DNA from: Acidimicrobiales bacterium
GTDB lineage: Bacteria; Actinomycetota; Acidimicrobiia; Acidimicrobiales; Aldehydirespiratoraceae
Assembly: GCA_029263215.1 (NCBI GenBank)
Contig: JAJCXY010000041.1
Coordinates: forward strand, 1 to 64,000
Reading direction: 5' to 3'
DNA: 64,000 bases
Shown in pieces: positions 41,332-50,115 of the stretch. Both the position numbers and the translations under genes were made by a program. A model generated the notes under the pieces. The model made no database searches. It was not told the origin of the DNA and was given only the letters and a program-made list of their open reading frames with translations. The stretch's first letter is position 1; the number at the start of each line of letters is the position of its first letter.

Positions 41332-41720
41332 GTGGTGTGTTCACAGCGCACTGCTAGCGCCCATCCGGCGAGGTGAGCGCCCATGGAACGACCGTTGCGT
41401 CGCGCGGTGTAGGGGATGCTGGTGGCAACTCTTCGAAGCAGACCGTCTCCAGGCAGCTCGGCAACCGGCGACATGTAGGTGATGCAGCTGCTGAGGCTGC
41501 CGAGCACCCGCACCGCTCCCACGACCAACGACCACCCCTGCCCCCGCCTGATGCCTGGCCCGACCCAGCACGCGTCCGAATCGCCGAATCAATCCGGTGC
41601 GATGGCCCCATCAACGAGTACCGAAATGCTGCTTGACCAGGCACGACGCAATAATCGGCGACACAAGCTAGCGTCGGCACGACAAGGTGACACCCACGAC
41701 CGCAACTCAGGAGAGATACC
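41332..41720. other. Intergenic stretch with no recognisable gene
   Basis: About 390 bp between the divergent MFS and VOC genes. ORFs here (for example 41354-41800 minus and 41319-41528 minus) have no family motif, and the longer one runs antisense into the VOC gene. The final 20 bases contain the AGGAGA ribosome-binding site of the VOC gene. A decayed gene fragment cannot be excluded. Confidence 0.5.
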
Positions 41721-42509
41721 ATGGCCGAGTACTCCTCACACGCCCCCGGAACACCATCCTGGGTCGACATGATGTCGCCCGATATCGACGCTTCCACCAA
41801 GTTCTACACGACACTGTTCGACTGGGACGCGGCCGACCAGTTCGACGACGACGGCAACCGCATCTACGTCATGTTCACGGTCGAGGGAAGGTCCGTAGCC
41901 GGCCTCGGCGGGCAGCCTCCCGGCCTGGAGGGCATGCCGGCGATCTGGAACACCTACATAACCACCGCTGACGTGAACGCGACGGCCGCGGCGGTCGAGG
42001 CCGCCGGCGGGTCGATAATGATGCCGCCGATGCAGGTCATGACCGCCGGTCACATGGCAATCTTCTCCGACCCGACAGGTGCCGCCTTCTCTGTGTGGCA
42101 GCCAGGTGAGCACATCGGTGTGCAGCTCGGCAACGTGCCCAACACGATGAGCTGGAACGAGCTGATGACCCGCGATGTCGACACGGCTTTGAAGTTCTAT
42201 TCGGACGTGTTCGCGTGGAGCTACATGTCGATGGAGATGGAGGTAGGTAGCTACAACGTCATCGAGGGCGGTACGGACAACCAGGGCAGGGGCGGGATCA
42301 TGGCCATGCCCGAAGGGATTCCCGACGAAGTCCCCAACCACTGGGGCGTCTACTTCGCCGTCAGTGACATCGAATCCACCGTGGAAGCGGCAAAGGCCAA
42401 CGGCGCCACCATCGTCCAGGAACCCTTCCCGATCCCGGACATCGGTACCGCCGCGGTGATCCATGATCCGCAAAGCGGGCACTTCAACCTGATGCAGCCG
42501 CAGGGCTGA
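41721..42509 (+). CDS. Two-domain VOC family protein (CFP30B-like)
   Basis: A 262-residue protein built from two VOC modules, residues about 10-128 and 140-260. Module one begins SWVDMMSPDIDASTKFYTTLFDW and module two SWNELMTRDVDTALKFYSDVFAW, and each ends in FSVWQP or FNLMQP. This tandem layout matches the 27/30-kDa antigen and hydroxylase-like group in actinobacteria. The substrate is not known. AGGAGA precedes the ATG. Confidence 0.87.
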   Translation: MAEYSSHAPGTPSWVDMMSPDIDASTKFYTTLFDWDAADQFDDDGNRIYVMFTVEGRSVAGLGGQPPGLEGMPAIWNTYITTADVNATAAAVEAAGGSIMMPPMQVMTAGHMAIFSDPTGAAFSVWQPGEHIGVQLGNVPNTMSWNELMTRDVDTALKFYSDVFAWSYMSMEMEVGSYNVIEGGTDNQGRGGIMAMPEGIPDEVPNHWGVYFAVSDIESTVEAAKANGATIVQEPFPIPDIGTAAVIHDPQSGHFNLMQPQG

Positions 42510-42724
42510 GCCAGGCTGTCCGGCCGACACCATCACGTCAAACGCCTGGTCACGGCCGTTAAAGGCGCTGCCGATCGAGGTCGGCCACGCCGAGTTGGCG
42601 AGATGCTCTCGAGCGTGGGAAACGCGCGAGGGCTGGTCAACCCCTGTAGCCCACAATCGCCTTGACCAAATGAAGCGGAACTAGGTTCTGCTCGACCGCC
42701 ATGAGGACGTCGGAGGGAGGAGTC

Positions 42725-43083
42725 ATGGAGAAGGTGCTTGGTATTGGAGGGCTGTTCTTCCGCGCCGATGATCCAGAGGCACTGGCCCAGTGGTATTTGG
42801 AACAGCTCGGTGTTTCGCTCGTACCTCAGGAAGCGAACGACGCGCCATGGGTCAACGCAGAAGGGGTCACGGTCTTCGCTCCGTTCGCCAATGACACAGA
42901 CTACTTCGGTGCTGAACATCAGTTCATGGTCAACTTCAGAGTTCGTGATCTGGACGCGATGCTCGCTCAACTCGCCGATGCCGGTCACGAGGCCAGTCAT
43001 CATCACACCATGGACGGTGTTGGACGCTTCGCCCGAGTGACGACCCGGAGGGCAACCCGGTCGAGCTATGGCAACCCGCCTAG
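42725..43083 (+). pseudogene. VOC family protein with a one-base frameshift near the C-terminus
   Basis: From ATG 42725 (GGAGG upstream) the frame encodes a VOC domain: GIGGLFFRADDPEALAQWYLEQLGV and NFRVRDLDAMLAQLADAGHEA. At about 43040 it leaves the family pattern at ARVT. In the next frame the bases read DPEGNPVELWQPA and stop at 43081-43083, the canonical end of a VOC protein. Restoring one base gives exactly 120 codons, the normal length. As written, the track ORF runs on to 43375 with no family similarity. It is a recent mutation or a sequencing error. Confidence 0.8.
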
Positions 43084-43404
43084 TTGCTACGCATCACCGG
43101 ACCTGTCCCCCATTCGTGCAGCCGCACACGGCCACGCCCACCCGATAACCGCTGACCGAACTGAGAGCCCGGTGCTCGATATCCGGCGGAACCCGAGCAG
43201 TCGATCCACCCGATATCACCCGCCCGATTCCGTCACAGAGCCCGGAGCACTATCGGACGCTCGGGTTTGGCCGTTCCCGAGTTCTTTCTCGGCCGCTCAG
43301 CCCGAGTTCCTTGGAGGCCGGCGTGGTTGTGCGGTGTCGATATCGAGGAGGTCGATGAGGTTCCGCCCACCGTGAGCAGTGGCGCGAAGCGTTGCCCGGC
43401 CCCG
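43084..43404. other. Intergenic stretch with no recognisable gene
   Basis: About 320 bp between the frameshifted VOC gene and the end of the MoxR operon. The overlapping ORFs are a frameshift tail and antisense shadows. The only structure noted is the hairpin at 43260-43281. Confidence 0.5.
43260..43281 (+). terminator. Weak terminator-like hairpin
   Basis: CTCGGG and CCCGAG flank a 10-nt loop and are followed by TTCTTTCTC. The stem is only 6 bp, and it lies about 180 bp past the VOC gene, so its role is uncertain. Confidence 0.35.
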
Positions 43405-43923
43405 TCAGAGCGGTGGGGATTCGCTCGTGGTGCGGAGGTTGCCGTGTCGGGCCCAGAGCCCTGCGGCCGCGAGGACCAGCAAAGCGGCGGTGAGGAGCGC
43501 GGGGCTGCTGGCCGGGTCGGCTCGGTCGACAGCAATGACGATGAGCCAGGTGAGTGTGCTTGGGGCCGTGACCGTCACGAATCGTCTGGTCCAGCGGCGG
43601 GTCATCGCCGGTGTCCATGGAGTGGCGGGCGGGGCGATGCTGGCAGCGGCGGTCGCGGAGTGGACCAGAGCGAGTGAGGCTGCTGTTGTGATCGACCAGG
43701 GTGTCGTAGCGGCATCGACGGTCGCTAGCCAGTGAAAGCCGACCAGCAGGATGACCAGGAGGCCGAGGTGGTGGTCGGGTCGTAGGGCGGTGATCAGTGC
43801 CATTACGACAACGAGCAGTTCGATGGCAAGGGTCGTTTCGCTGCTGGCGGCCCTGGTGGATGCGAGTGCGAGTATTGCCCCGACGAGGACGAGTGTCCCG
43901 GCGACGGGGAATCGGCCGCTCAT
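43405..43923 (-). CDS. Small membrane protein at the end of the MoxR operon
   Basis: A 172-residue protein with five to six hydrophobic helices (VAGTLVLVGAILALAS, TLAIELLVVVMALITAL, LGLLVILLVGFHWLATV, then two or three more). The ATG at 43923 overlaps the DUF58 stop (ATGA); the track ORF begins inside the DUF58 gene. No family was recognised. Co-transcription with the DUF58 protein suggests a membrane partner. Confidence 0.65.
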   Translation of the reverse strand: MSGRFPVAGTLVLVGAILALASTRAASSETTLAIELLVVVMALITALRPDHHLGLLVILLVGFHWLATVDAATTPWSITTAASLALVHSATAAASIAPPATPWTPAMTRRWTRRFVTVTAPSTLTWLIVIAVDRADPASSPALLTAALLVLAAAGLWARHGNLRTTSESPPL

Positions 43924-45218
43924 CGTTGACCCGATCGCACGGTGGAGTGGTGGTGTAGTCCTCGCAGCGCGAGATCGAGACTGCCGGGGCCGTGCCAGGC
44001 GACGACCGCGATGCCGTGGCCGCGGATCTGGCGGAGATGGGGTTCGCGCTTGAGGCGTTCGATCCGCCATGCGGCACCGACGTAGGGGTCGTCATCGTCG
44101 GCAATGTGGGTCGGGAGGCAGTCGATGGCCAAGACTCGGTAGCCGTGATCAGACAGGATGGCGAGACGCCTTCGGGCGGCGGACGACAGCAGCGGTGACA
44201 ACATGATGACCAGGGCGCCGGGGCGGATGCCACGGGGTAGCCGCCCGTCGTCGAAGAGTGCATTCGCGGGATGAACCTGGGCCATGACCTCGAGCAGTCG
44301 GCGAAGATGGCGATGACCCGACGCCGGTGGGAGCCGCCGCACACCACTGCCGCTCATAGCCACGAGTGCGACACGGTCGCCGGAGTCGATGTAGTGCTCG
44401 GCGATGGCGGCAGCTGCTCGCAGGGCTATGTCGAGGCTTGACGATCGGCCGTCGATACCGCCTGATTGGCCAGCATCGTCGAAGGCATCGACGAGGATGA
44501 CGACGTGGCGGTCGTGATCGGCCGAGGTTGTGGTGACATGCAGGTCTCCGGTGCGGAGCGATACCGGCCAGTGGATGCGTCGCAGCCGGTCGCCCGGCTG
44601 GAACGGGCGGATCGTCGCGAACTCGGACCCGGCGCCGTAGCGAGGCGACCGGTTGGCGCCCACCAGACCCGGGACGGGGACCGGGGGCGCAGCGGCGTCG
44701 AACCGAGCTGGCTCGGGAAAGGTCAACAAGGCCTGCCTGTTGGTCGGCCAACGCCGCGACACGAACCGGAACGCGTTCCAACCGCTCGAAGCAACCACCA
44801 GGGCTGGGTTGACATTGTGCACACCCCACCGCGTCGGCCGGATCGTGACGGCGAGCGCCTCGTCGCCGTCGTCCGGAAGGCTGACCGCAACGCGGCCGCG
44901 GGCGGGCTGCTGATCGATCCAGCCCGACGAATCGAACGCGACGGCGACGTCTTCGACGCGGGAGTCCGGGTCGGCGAGACGGACCCGCCAGGTCGTTGCT
45001 TGCCCCTCCCGTAGCGTCGGGTGAGCGAGGGCCTGGTGTATCGAGGGCGTGCTGGTCGGCCGGAGAAGAACTCCCCAGACGGCAGACGCGGCCAGCGGTG
45101 TCGCCACCACAAGCAGGTCGGCGCGGCGAGCCAGAACCGCCGTGACGGCAAGGACCATCGTCCCCAGCACCGCTCGTACATGCGCCGGAGTTGGCTGCCA
45201 GCGGTCGGCGTGGTTCAC
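43920..45218 (-). CDS. DUF58 domain-containing protein
   Basis: A 432-residue protein. Two N-terminal hydrophobic segments are followed by a beta-rich region and the DUF58 core YGAGSEFATIRPFQPGDRLRRIHWPVSLRTGDLHV, then a von Willebrand A-like fold with a degenerate Asp motif, VVILVDAFDDAG. DUF58 proteins pair with MoxR AAA+ ATPases, possibly as chaperone targets or envelope factors. The GTG start overlaps the MoxR gene stop (GTGA). Confidence 0.87.
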   Translation of the reverse strand: MNHADRWQPTPAHVRAVLGTMVLAVTAVLARRADLLVVATPLAASAVWGVLLRPTSTPSIHQALAHPTLREGQATTWRVRLADPDSRVEDVAVAFDSSGWIDQQPARGRVAVSLPDDGDEALAVTIRPTRWGVHNVNPALVVASSGWNAFRFVSRRWPTNRQALLTFPEPARFDAAAPPVPVPGLVGANRSPRYGAGSEFATIRPFQPGDRLRRIHWPVSLRTGDLHVTTTSADHDRHVVILVDAFDDAGQSGGIDGRSSSLDIALRAAAAIAEHYIDSGDRVALVAMSGSGVRRLPPASGHRHLRRLLEVMAQVHPANALFDDGRLPRGIRPGALVIMLSPLLSSAARRRLAILSDHGYRVLAIDCLPTHIADDDDPYVGAAWRIERLKREPHLRQIRGHGIAVVAWHGPGSLDLALRGLHHHSTVRSGQR

Positions 45219-46207
45219 CTCGACCCGCGCTCCTCGGCGGTTGGTGTCGGTACCGACGCGAGGATCTCTTGGACCACGGCGTCACACGACGCCGCACTCA
45301 ACCACAGCTCGGGTTTCACCGTGATCCGATGGGCAAGCACCGACGGTGCGACCGCCTTGACGTCCTCGGGGATGACGAAGTCGCGACCGGAAACCACCGC
45401 AAACGCCCGAGCGCACAGCGACAGCGCCAGCGTCCCACGCGGCGACACACCGAGCTGCAGCTGGCGGTGGCTCCGGGTCGCTCCGGCGAGCTCGATGCAA
45501 TAGCGCGCGACGCCCTCATCGATGACTACGGTCTCGACCGCTGCCTGCATCGCCAGCAGCGTCGCAGGGTCCACGACAGGATTCAGTTGCTGCGACTCCG
45601 AGCGCCGCTCCATCCGTCGACTGAGCACCTCCCATTCCTCATCCGGGGTCGGGTACCCGAACCCGATCCGAAGCAAGAACCGGTCGAGCTGGGCCTCGGG
45701 CAGACGGTAGGTGCCTTCGTATTCGACCGGATTGGCGGTGGCCAGCACGTGAAACGGCGCATCCAACACGAACGTCTCGCCCTCGACAGTCACCTGGCGT
45801 TCCTGCATCGCCTCCAGCAACGCGGCCTGGGTCTTCGGTGGCGTGCGGTTGATCTCATCAGCCAGCAGCAGCCCGGTGAACAGCGGACCCCGGCGAAACA
45901 CGAACTCCGCGCTTCGTTGATCGAACACGAACGACCCTGTCAGGTCCGCCGGCAACAGATCCGGCGTGAACTGGGCACGGCGGAACTCCAATCCAAGGGT
46001 CTGGGCAAAGCTGCGGGCCGCGAGGGTCTTGCCCAATCCCGGCAGATCCTCGAGCAACACATGCCCGCCCGCGAGCACGCCGCACAACATGAGAGCGAGC
46101 TCAGACCGCTTGCCGACCACCGCCTGCTCCACTTCGTCGAGGATTTCCCCCGCCAGTCGCGACGCCGCGACAACATCGATTACGCCTGCTGGTTTCGTTT
46201 GGCTCAC
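45215..46207 (-). CDS. MoxR family AAA+ ATPase
   Basis: A 330-residue AAA+ protein. Walker A is LLEDLPGLGKTLAARSF, Walker B LLLADEINRTPPKTQAALLEAM, and sensor 1 VLATANPVEYEGTYRLPEAQLDRFLL. The lid contains RLPEAQLDRF and VSPRGTLALSLCARAFA. MoxR ATPases act as chaperones for protein complexes with VWA-domain partners. It is coupled by 4-bp overlaps to the small membrane protein gene before it and the DUF58 gene after it. Confidence 0.93.
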   Translation of the reverse strand: MSQTKPAGVIDVVAASRLAGEILDEVEQAVVGKRSELALMLCGVLAGGHVLLEDLPGLGKTLAARSFAQTLGLEFRRAQFTPDLLPADLTGSFVFDQRSAEFVFRRGPLFTGLLLADEINRTPPKTQAALLEAMQERQVTVEGETFVLDAPFHVLATANPVEYEGTYRLPEAQLDRFLLRIGFGYPTPDEEWEVLSRRMERRSESQQLNPVVDPATLLAMQAAVETVVIDEGVARYCIELAGATRSHRQLQLGVSPRGTLALSLCARAFAVVSGRDFVIPEDVKAVAPSVLAHRITVKPELWLSAASCDAVVQEILASVPTPTAEERGSR

Positions 46208-46671
46208 AATCCCTCGATCTCGTCCAGAATCCGATGCAACTCACGAGCAGACCCAACCCGACCCCGCCTGCCTTCTATGAGTTTGCGCAGCGCAGGCGTC
46301 GGGACCATCGAGCCTGCCTCGGGGGCTTCACCACCGTCGATGCCGTGGCTGGCACGAAGCCGGTCTTCGACCAACTCCACCAGAGTGCCGTGAAGCTGGT
46401 CCGACTCGAGCCGCGCATTGGCTTGGGCATGGCGTCTCAACGTGGCGACTCTTCGGTCGTCCACGCGTTGACCCAGATGCCACGAGCGTTGTTTGGGCCA
46501 CATGACCATCACTACCGCCCTTGCCAGATCGAACCCGACCACAGCCACGGCCGCGAAAGCGGCGACTATCCCGCCGAGGACGACAACCGCTGGCTCCGAG
46601 TCACTCGCCATCAACAGGCCCGAAAGAACCAGCCATGCCGCCGCAGTCCTCACCAACCGGCGCCCGCTCAC
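46204..46671 (-). CDS. Small membrane protein in the MoxR operon
   Basis: A 155-residue protein of unknown function. Two N-terminal hydrophobic helices (TAAAWLVLSGLLMAS, VVVLGGIVAAFAAVAVVGFDLARAVVMVMW) are followed by a charged, helical cytoplasmic tail. It is bracketed by DUF4129 and MoxR genes through 4-bp overlaps, so it probably belongs to the same membrane assembly. Confidence 0.65.
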   Translation of the reverse strand: MSGRRLVRTAAAWLVLSGLLMASDSEPAVVVLGGIVAAFAAVAVVGFDLARAVVMVMWPKQRSWHLGQRVDDRRVATLRRHAQANARLESDQLHGTLVELVEDRLRASHGIDGGEAPEAGSMVPTPALRKLIEGRRGRVGSARELHRILDEIEGL

Positions 46672-47375
46672 GACACCACCGAGCGCTGATCGAGAGCGAC
46701 GACCACTCCACCCAGTACCTCCGCGGCCCGCGCCCGGTGGGCATCGGTCAACTCATGACGCGAGAACCGGGCCTCGCGATAGAGCCCAGCCAGCTCAGTG
46801 ATCGGACCGGAACTGATCGACGACGCGACCACCACTCGCTCGACGTACTCTGAGGACGTCTCCGCCTCAAAGCGGGCCAGCCCAGCGGCGGCCGCGTCGC
46901 GTTCGAGCTGCATCCAACACGCGACGATCGCGTTGCGGGGGCTTCCGGACGAAAGCACTGCACGCGCCGTGTCGATATCCACCGCCATCCGCAACTGGGA
47001 CCCGTCATCTAGCACCTCGAAGATCTTCTCGCGACGACGCCGGAGACGAAGAGGGCCACCCGTCCACAACCCCGGACCCAACTCACGCAGCGCGAATGCC
47101 CCGGCCGCGACCGCCAGCACCGCGATCACCACGCCGGCCATGACATCGAACAGAAGACCATAAGACGCGACATACCCGCCGTCATCGTCACTCTGCACCG
47201 CCGGCGGCGCCGTCTCAAGCGGATCGACATCAACAACTGGTCGCTCAGCGCCACCAGAAGGAGCCGCCCAAAGCCGAACCGACCCCGACGATGCTGCGAG
47301 CACCATCACCACCATGACTACAACCGCCGTCAACCAGACTCTCGCCGCCTCGCTGATACCACCACCAAACCGCAC
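46668..47375 (-). CDS. DUF4129 domain-containing membrane protein
   Basis: A 235-residue protein. It has an N-terminal helix, an extracytoplasmic linker, a second helix (GLLFDVMAGVVIAVLAVAAGAFAL) and the C-terminal DUF4129 region SPRNAIVACWMQLERDAAAAGLARFEAETSSEYVERVV with LYREARFSRHELTDAH. In other bacteria this domain is fused to or encoded next to transglutaminase-like genes in MoxR operons; no such gene is here. It is the first gene of the operon, with GTG 47375 six bases after GATCAT. Confidence 0.85.
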   Translation of the reverse strand: MRFGGGISEAARVWLTAVVVMVVMVLAASSGSVRLWAAPSGGAERPVVDVDPLETAPPAVQSDDDGGYVASYGLLFDVMAGVVIAVLAVAAGAFALRELGPGLWTGGPLRLRRRREKIFEVLDDGSQLRMAVDIDTARAVLSSGSPRNAIVACWMQLERDAAAAGLARFEAETSSEYVERVVVASSISSGPITELAGLYREARFSRHELTDAHRARAAEVLGGVVVALDQRSVVS

Positions 47376-47381
47376 CGGACG

Positions 47382-47387
47382 ATGATC
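47382..47387 (-). promoter_or_regulatory. Possible leaderless -10 box GATCAT for the MoxR operon
   Basis: GATCAT precedes GTG 47375 by exactly 6 nt. The first base is not T, so this is a weaker match; no Shine-Dalgarno sequence is present. Confidence 0.4.
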
Positions 47388-47700
47388 CCACGCCCAACGC
47401 CGGTCGCCACATCAGCGATGGATCTCAGCTCGGGACGACACCGGAAGCCGCTGAATGGTGCCGGGGCCATCAAGTCAGAATCTCGAATCAACCAAGATGG
47501 TGCTGGTCTGGGATGTCGGCGAAGTCCGGCCGTAAGCGCCCAAGGCCGGTGCCGGTCCGGGCTCGCGCGATCGAGGGGCACACATTCGTGCGAAACCTAG
47601 GTGTAGGGAACAAGAATCGAAGGCGGTCCGGAGCGCGGTCGTACAGCCGGGTCCACAAACGGAACAAGGCCCCCGCGACCAGTTGTCTTGAGGCTGTCGG
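47388..47700. other. Intergenic stretch with no recognisable gene
   Basis: About 310 bp between the MoxR operon promoter and the 3' end of the unknown gene at 47701. A 63-codon plus-strand ORF (47513-47704) is very basic and has no recognisable motif. No other feature was noted. Confidence 0.5.
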
Positions 47701-48321
47701 TTAGGGCGAGACTCGCATCCAGATGCTCTGGTCGAAGTGACCGGGAATGAACAGTCCCTCGCTGCGCTTGAACAGATCGAGATACTCCTCGGATGCCTCG
47801 AGTTCGGCGGTGTTGGCCTCCAACTCGGCGAGGTCGGCGCCGTGGCCAGCCCACAGGAGGCGGGTGCGATCCCCTGTGACAGCAGTGGCGACCCCCACCG
47901 TCGAACCGGTGATGCTGCCGATGGTGGCGGCCGCCTCGGCTGCAAAGGTCACTGCCTCGCCCACTCGTGGGAGGTTCACGTTAACGCTGGTGATCGTTGT
48001 GATCGCCTGAGGTTCGCCCGCGGGGATGCGCACATTCCAAATGGTGTCCTGTAGATCGGCGAACAGGTGGCTTCCCAACTGCACCACCGACTGGAACTCC
48101 GTGTCGGCCTGCAAGGCCATCGCCAGCTTCTGGTAGTCGGCCAGCGTTTCGTAGCGGCCGTTGATGCCGATCACGCTCGGGTCGCCGCCGATCATGGTGG
48201 CTGCGCCGAGCTCGGCTCCATGGGTGGAGTTGATGTGGTTGATGATGAAGTTGATCAAGCCCACTGCCTGTGGCATATCGGCCGCAGATGTGGTTGTGAG
48301 CATACGTGAAGTCACGTACAT
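47701..48321 (-). CDS. Protein of unknown function, possible dimeric alpha/beta-barrel fold
   Basis: A 206-residue soluble protein with no signal peptide. NFIINHINSTHGAELGAATMIGGDP and YETLADYQKLAMALQADTEFQSVV look like the strand-helix units of a ferredoxin-like or NIPSNAP-like barrel, and a second pair may follow. I do not recognise the family. The ATG at 48321 has GGGGAAGG about 9 nt upstream; an in-frame ATG at 48303 is an alternative. A palindrome lies between the two. Confidence 0.6.
   Translation of the reverse strand: MYVTSRMLTTTSAADMPQAVGLINFIINHINSTHGAELGAATMIGGDPSVIGINGRYETLADYQKLAMALQADTEFQSVVQLGSHLFADLQDTIWNVRIPAGEPQAITTITSVNVNLPRVGEAVTFAAEAAATIGSITGSTVGVATAVTGDRTRLLWAGHGADLAELEANTAELEASEEYLDLFKRSEGLFIPGHFDQSIWMRVSP
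48304..48317. repeat. Palindrome ACGTGA-AG-TCACGT between two candidate start codons
   Basis: A perfect 6-bp inverted repeat with a 2-bp spacer covers codons 2-6 of the gene at 48321 and lies immediately upstream of the alternative ATG 48303. It could be a protein-binding site if the later start is used, or be due to coding constraint. Confidence 0.4.
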
Positions 48322-48474
48322 GTGAATTTGCCTTCCCCTCGATTACTTACCCTCGCGAATTGCGAATACGGCGAAGGGAAAACACCCCGTTCCCACCTAT
48401 CGCCGCTGGAGTGACCCTATGTGTGAGACAGATCCCTGGCAAGAGGTTGGATGGGGAACAAACGGTGAGTCGGT

Positions 48475-48852
48475 TCAGCCCACTCCACGGAGGTCGACCA
48501 CGAAGACGAGGGTTTCGTTGGGGGCGATCACCCCGCCAGCTCCGGCCTGTCCATAGCCCATCTCGGGCGGGATGGTGAGACGGCGACGACCACCCACCTT
48601 CATTCCCTGTACGCCGGTGTCCCATCCGGCGATGACCTCACCGCGGCCGAGGCCGAAGGCGAAGGTGTCGTTGCGGTTCCAGGAAGCGTCGAATTCCTGC
48701 CCGGTAGACCAAGACACGCCCACATAGTCGACAGTGGCGACCATGCCTGCGGCGGCCTCCGCGCCGTCCCCTTCGACCAGGTCCTTGATGGTGAGGTCGG
48801 ACGGCGGATCGCCATCGGGGATGGTGACGGCTGGTTTCTCATTGATGTTCAT
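48475..48852 (-). CDS. FKBP-type peptidyl-prolyl cis-trans isomerase
   Basis: A 125-residue single FKBP domain with no signal peptide, so cytosolic. LTIKDLVEGDGAEAAAGMVATVDYVGVSWSTGQEFDASW and FAFGLGRGEVIAGWDTGVQGMKVGGRRRLTIPPEMGYG contain the active-site residues, ending in LVFVVDL. It catalyses prolyl isomerisation in folding. GGAG lies 2 nt and TAGGTT 8 nt before the ATG, so the start mode is ambiguous. Confidence 0.92.
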   Translation of the reverse strand: MNINEKPAVTIPDGDPPSDLTIKDLVEGDGAEAAAGMVATVDYVGVSWSTGQEFDASWNRNDTFAFGLGRGEVIAGWDTGVQGMKVGGRRRLTIPPEMGYGQAGAGGVIAPNETLVFVVDLRGVG

Positions 48853-48948
48853 GGCTCCGCAACCTATCCGTGGGAAACCCCGGTGAAACCGCTACCTTCA
48901 ACAGTCGGCCACAGTAGGTGGCGAGAGCTCGTCAAGGAGGCTGAAGCC

Positions 48949-49221
48949 ATGGCAACAGGTCGATCCAGCTTCGCGAAACGTCAGCGCGACATGGCAAAGA
49001 AGGCGAAGGCCGCAGCCAAGCGCGAACGTAAGCACGACCGCGAAGACGATGAAGATATTGAAGACGAAGAAGAGATCGTCGACGACGGACCCAAGATGTC
49101 CAACGATCAGATCATGCAGCGCATGGCAGATCTACAGGGTCGCTACGACGACGGTCAGATGGACCTCGACACCTTCGATGAGGAGCGCAGTTCGCTCATG
49201 GCCCAGATGGTGATCGACTGA
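48949..49221 (+). CDS. Small charged protein with a SHOCT-like C-terminus
   Basis: A 90-residue protein. ATGRSSFAKRQRDMAKKAKAAAKRERKHDRED is a basic helix of a widespread type of small bacterial protein; an acidic run (DDEDIEDEEEIVDDG) and a C-terminal helix pair (MQRMADLQGRYDDGQMDLDTFDEERSSLM), similar to SHOCT oligomerisation motifs, follow. The start is ATG 48949 with AAGGAGG 8 nt upstream, not the track's 48883. The function is unknown; nucleic-acid binding is plausible from charge alone. Confidence 0.72.
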   Translation: MATGRSSFAKRQRDMAKKAKAAAKRERKHDREDDEDIEDEEEIVDDGPKMSNDQIMQRMADLQGRYDDGQMDLDTFDEERSSLMAQMVID

Positions 49222-49233
49222 TCCAGCGGCCGC

Positions 49234-50115
49234 TCAGATCACCTCGAGCGCCTCGCCATCGAAAATCGGTGTGATTCCCTGTTCGACGCGGTCGGCTTCG
49301 AGAAGAGCGGCGGGTGGCATCTCACCATCGTGATTCGATGCCGCGTCGAGGATCGGCCCTAGAAGACGGGCATCGCTCGACGTGTTCAGAAACACCCGAG
49401 GATCGGCCAGCACGAACTCGACGCACCGCCGGAGCGCATCAGCATCGCCCACCGGTTCGTACCATGAGAAGTGGGGTTGCTGAGGATGGTCCCAACGCCG
49501 CCGGGCCACCGATTTGATGGTCTGGCGCGCCACACCGTTTACATCACACAATTCGTGGAGCATCGCTACGTCAGCTGCGTAGGGCTGGATCTTCGCGAGG
49601 CTGTGACTCCAAGGAAAGAGAACAGATGCAAACGGTGCCTCGGCGAGTGATCGCAGGTGCATCATGGCGATTCTCAGCCCGTGGCCGGTGATTCCGACAT
49701 GGCGGCACAGGCCTTCATCTCGAGCCTTGAACAAGGCCTCGACCGCGCCACCGGGGGAGAAGGCGGTGCGCCACTCGTCTTCCTCGACGAGGTTGTGAAG
49801 CTGGATCAGATCCACATGGCGTACCGCCATCCGCTCGAGGCTGCGCTCGAGCTCGGCCCGGGCATCGGACCCGGCGCGTTCGCCGGTCTTGGTGGCGAGG
49901 AAGTAGTCGCGGCGGTGCTCGCCGAGGAAATCGGCGAGGCGCAGCTCGGCCTCGCCGTAGGAGGCGGCCGTATCGATGTGGTTGATCTCGGATTCGTGGA
50001 CCGTTGCCAGGGTGCGATCGGCAGCCCCCTGGCTCATGGCACCGAGGGCGGCCGCACCGAAGATGATCCTGCTGCTCGAGTGTCCGGTGCTGCCGAACGG
50101 CATGGTTTCGATCAT
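49234..50115 (-). CDS. Aldo/keto reductase family protein
   Basis: A 293-residue TIM-barrel oxidoreductase. INHIDTAASYGEAELRLADFL holds the Asp/Tyr pair, FLATKTGERAGSD the Lys and VDLIQLHNL the catalytic His region. NADPH is the usual cofactor and the substrate is unknown. ATG 50115 overlaps the ysxC stop (ATGA), so the two are coupled. The track extends it wrongly into ysxC. Confidence 0.88.
   Translation of the reverse strand: MIETMPFGSTGHSSSRIIFGAAALGAMSQGAADRTLATVHESEINHIDTAASYGEAELRLADFLGEHRRDYFLATKTGERAGSDARAELERSLERMAVRHVDLIQLHNLVEEDEWRTAFSPGGAVEALFKARDEGLCRHVGITGHGLRIAMMHLRSLAEAPFASVLFPWSHSLAKIQPYAADVAMLHELCDVNGVARQTIKSVARRRWDHPQQPHFSWYEPVGDADALRRCVEFVLADPRVFLNTSSDARLLGPILDAASNHDGEMPPAALLEADRVEQGITPIFDGEALEVI

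Noticed and set aside
42725-43375. Track ORF of 224 codons for the second VOC protein
   Set aside because: Codons past about 43040 are a frameshift tail; the real VOC C-terminus is in the next frame and ends at 43083.
47526-47549. CCGGCC/GGCCGG hairpin
   Set aside because: A 6-bp GC-only stem with a 12-nt loop is expected by chance in DNA of this composition and is 150 bp from the nearest gene end.
47513-47704. 63-codon basic plus-strand ORF
   Set aside because: No ribosome-binding site or leaderless box, no motif, and it overlaps the 3' end of the minus-strand gene.
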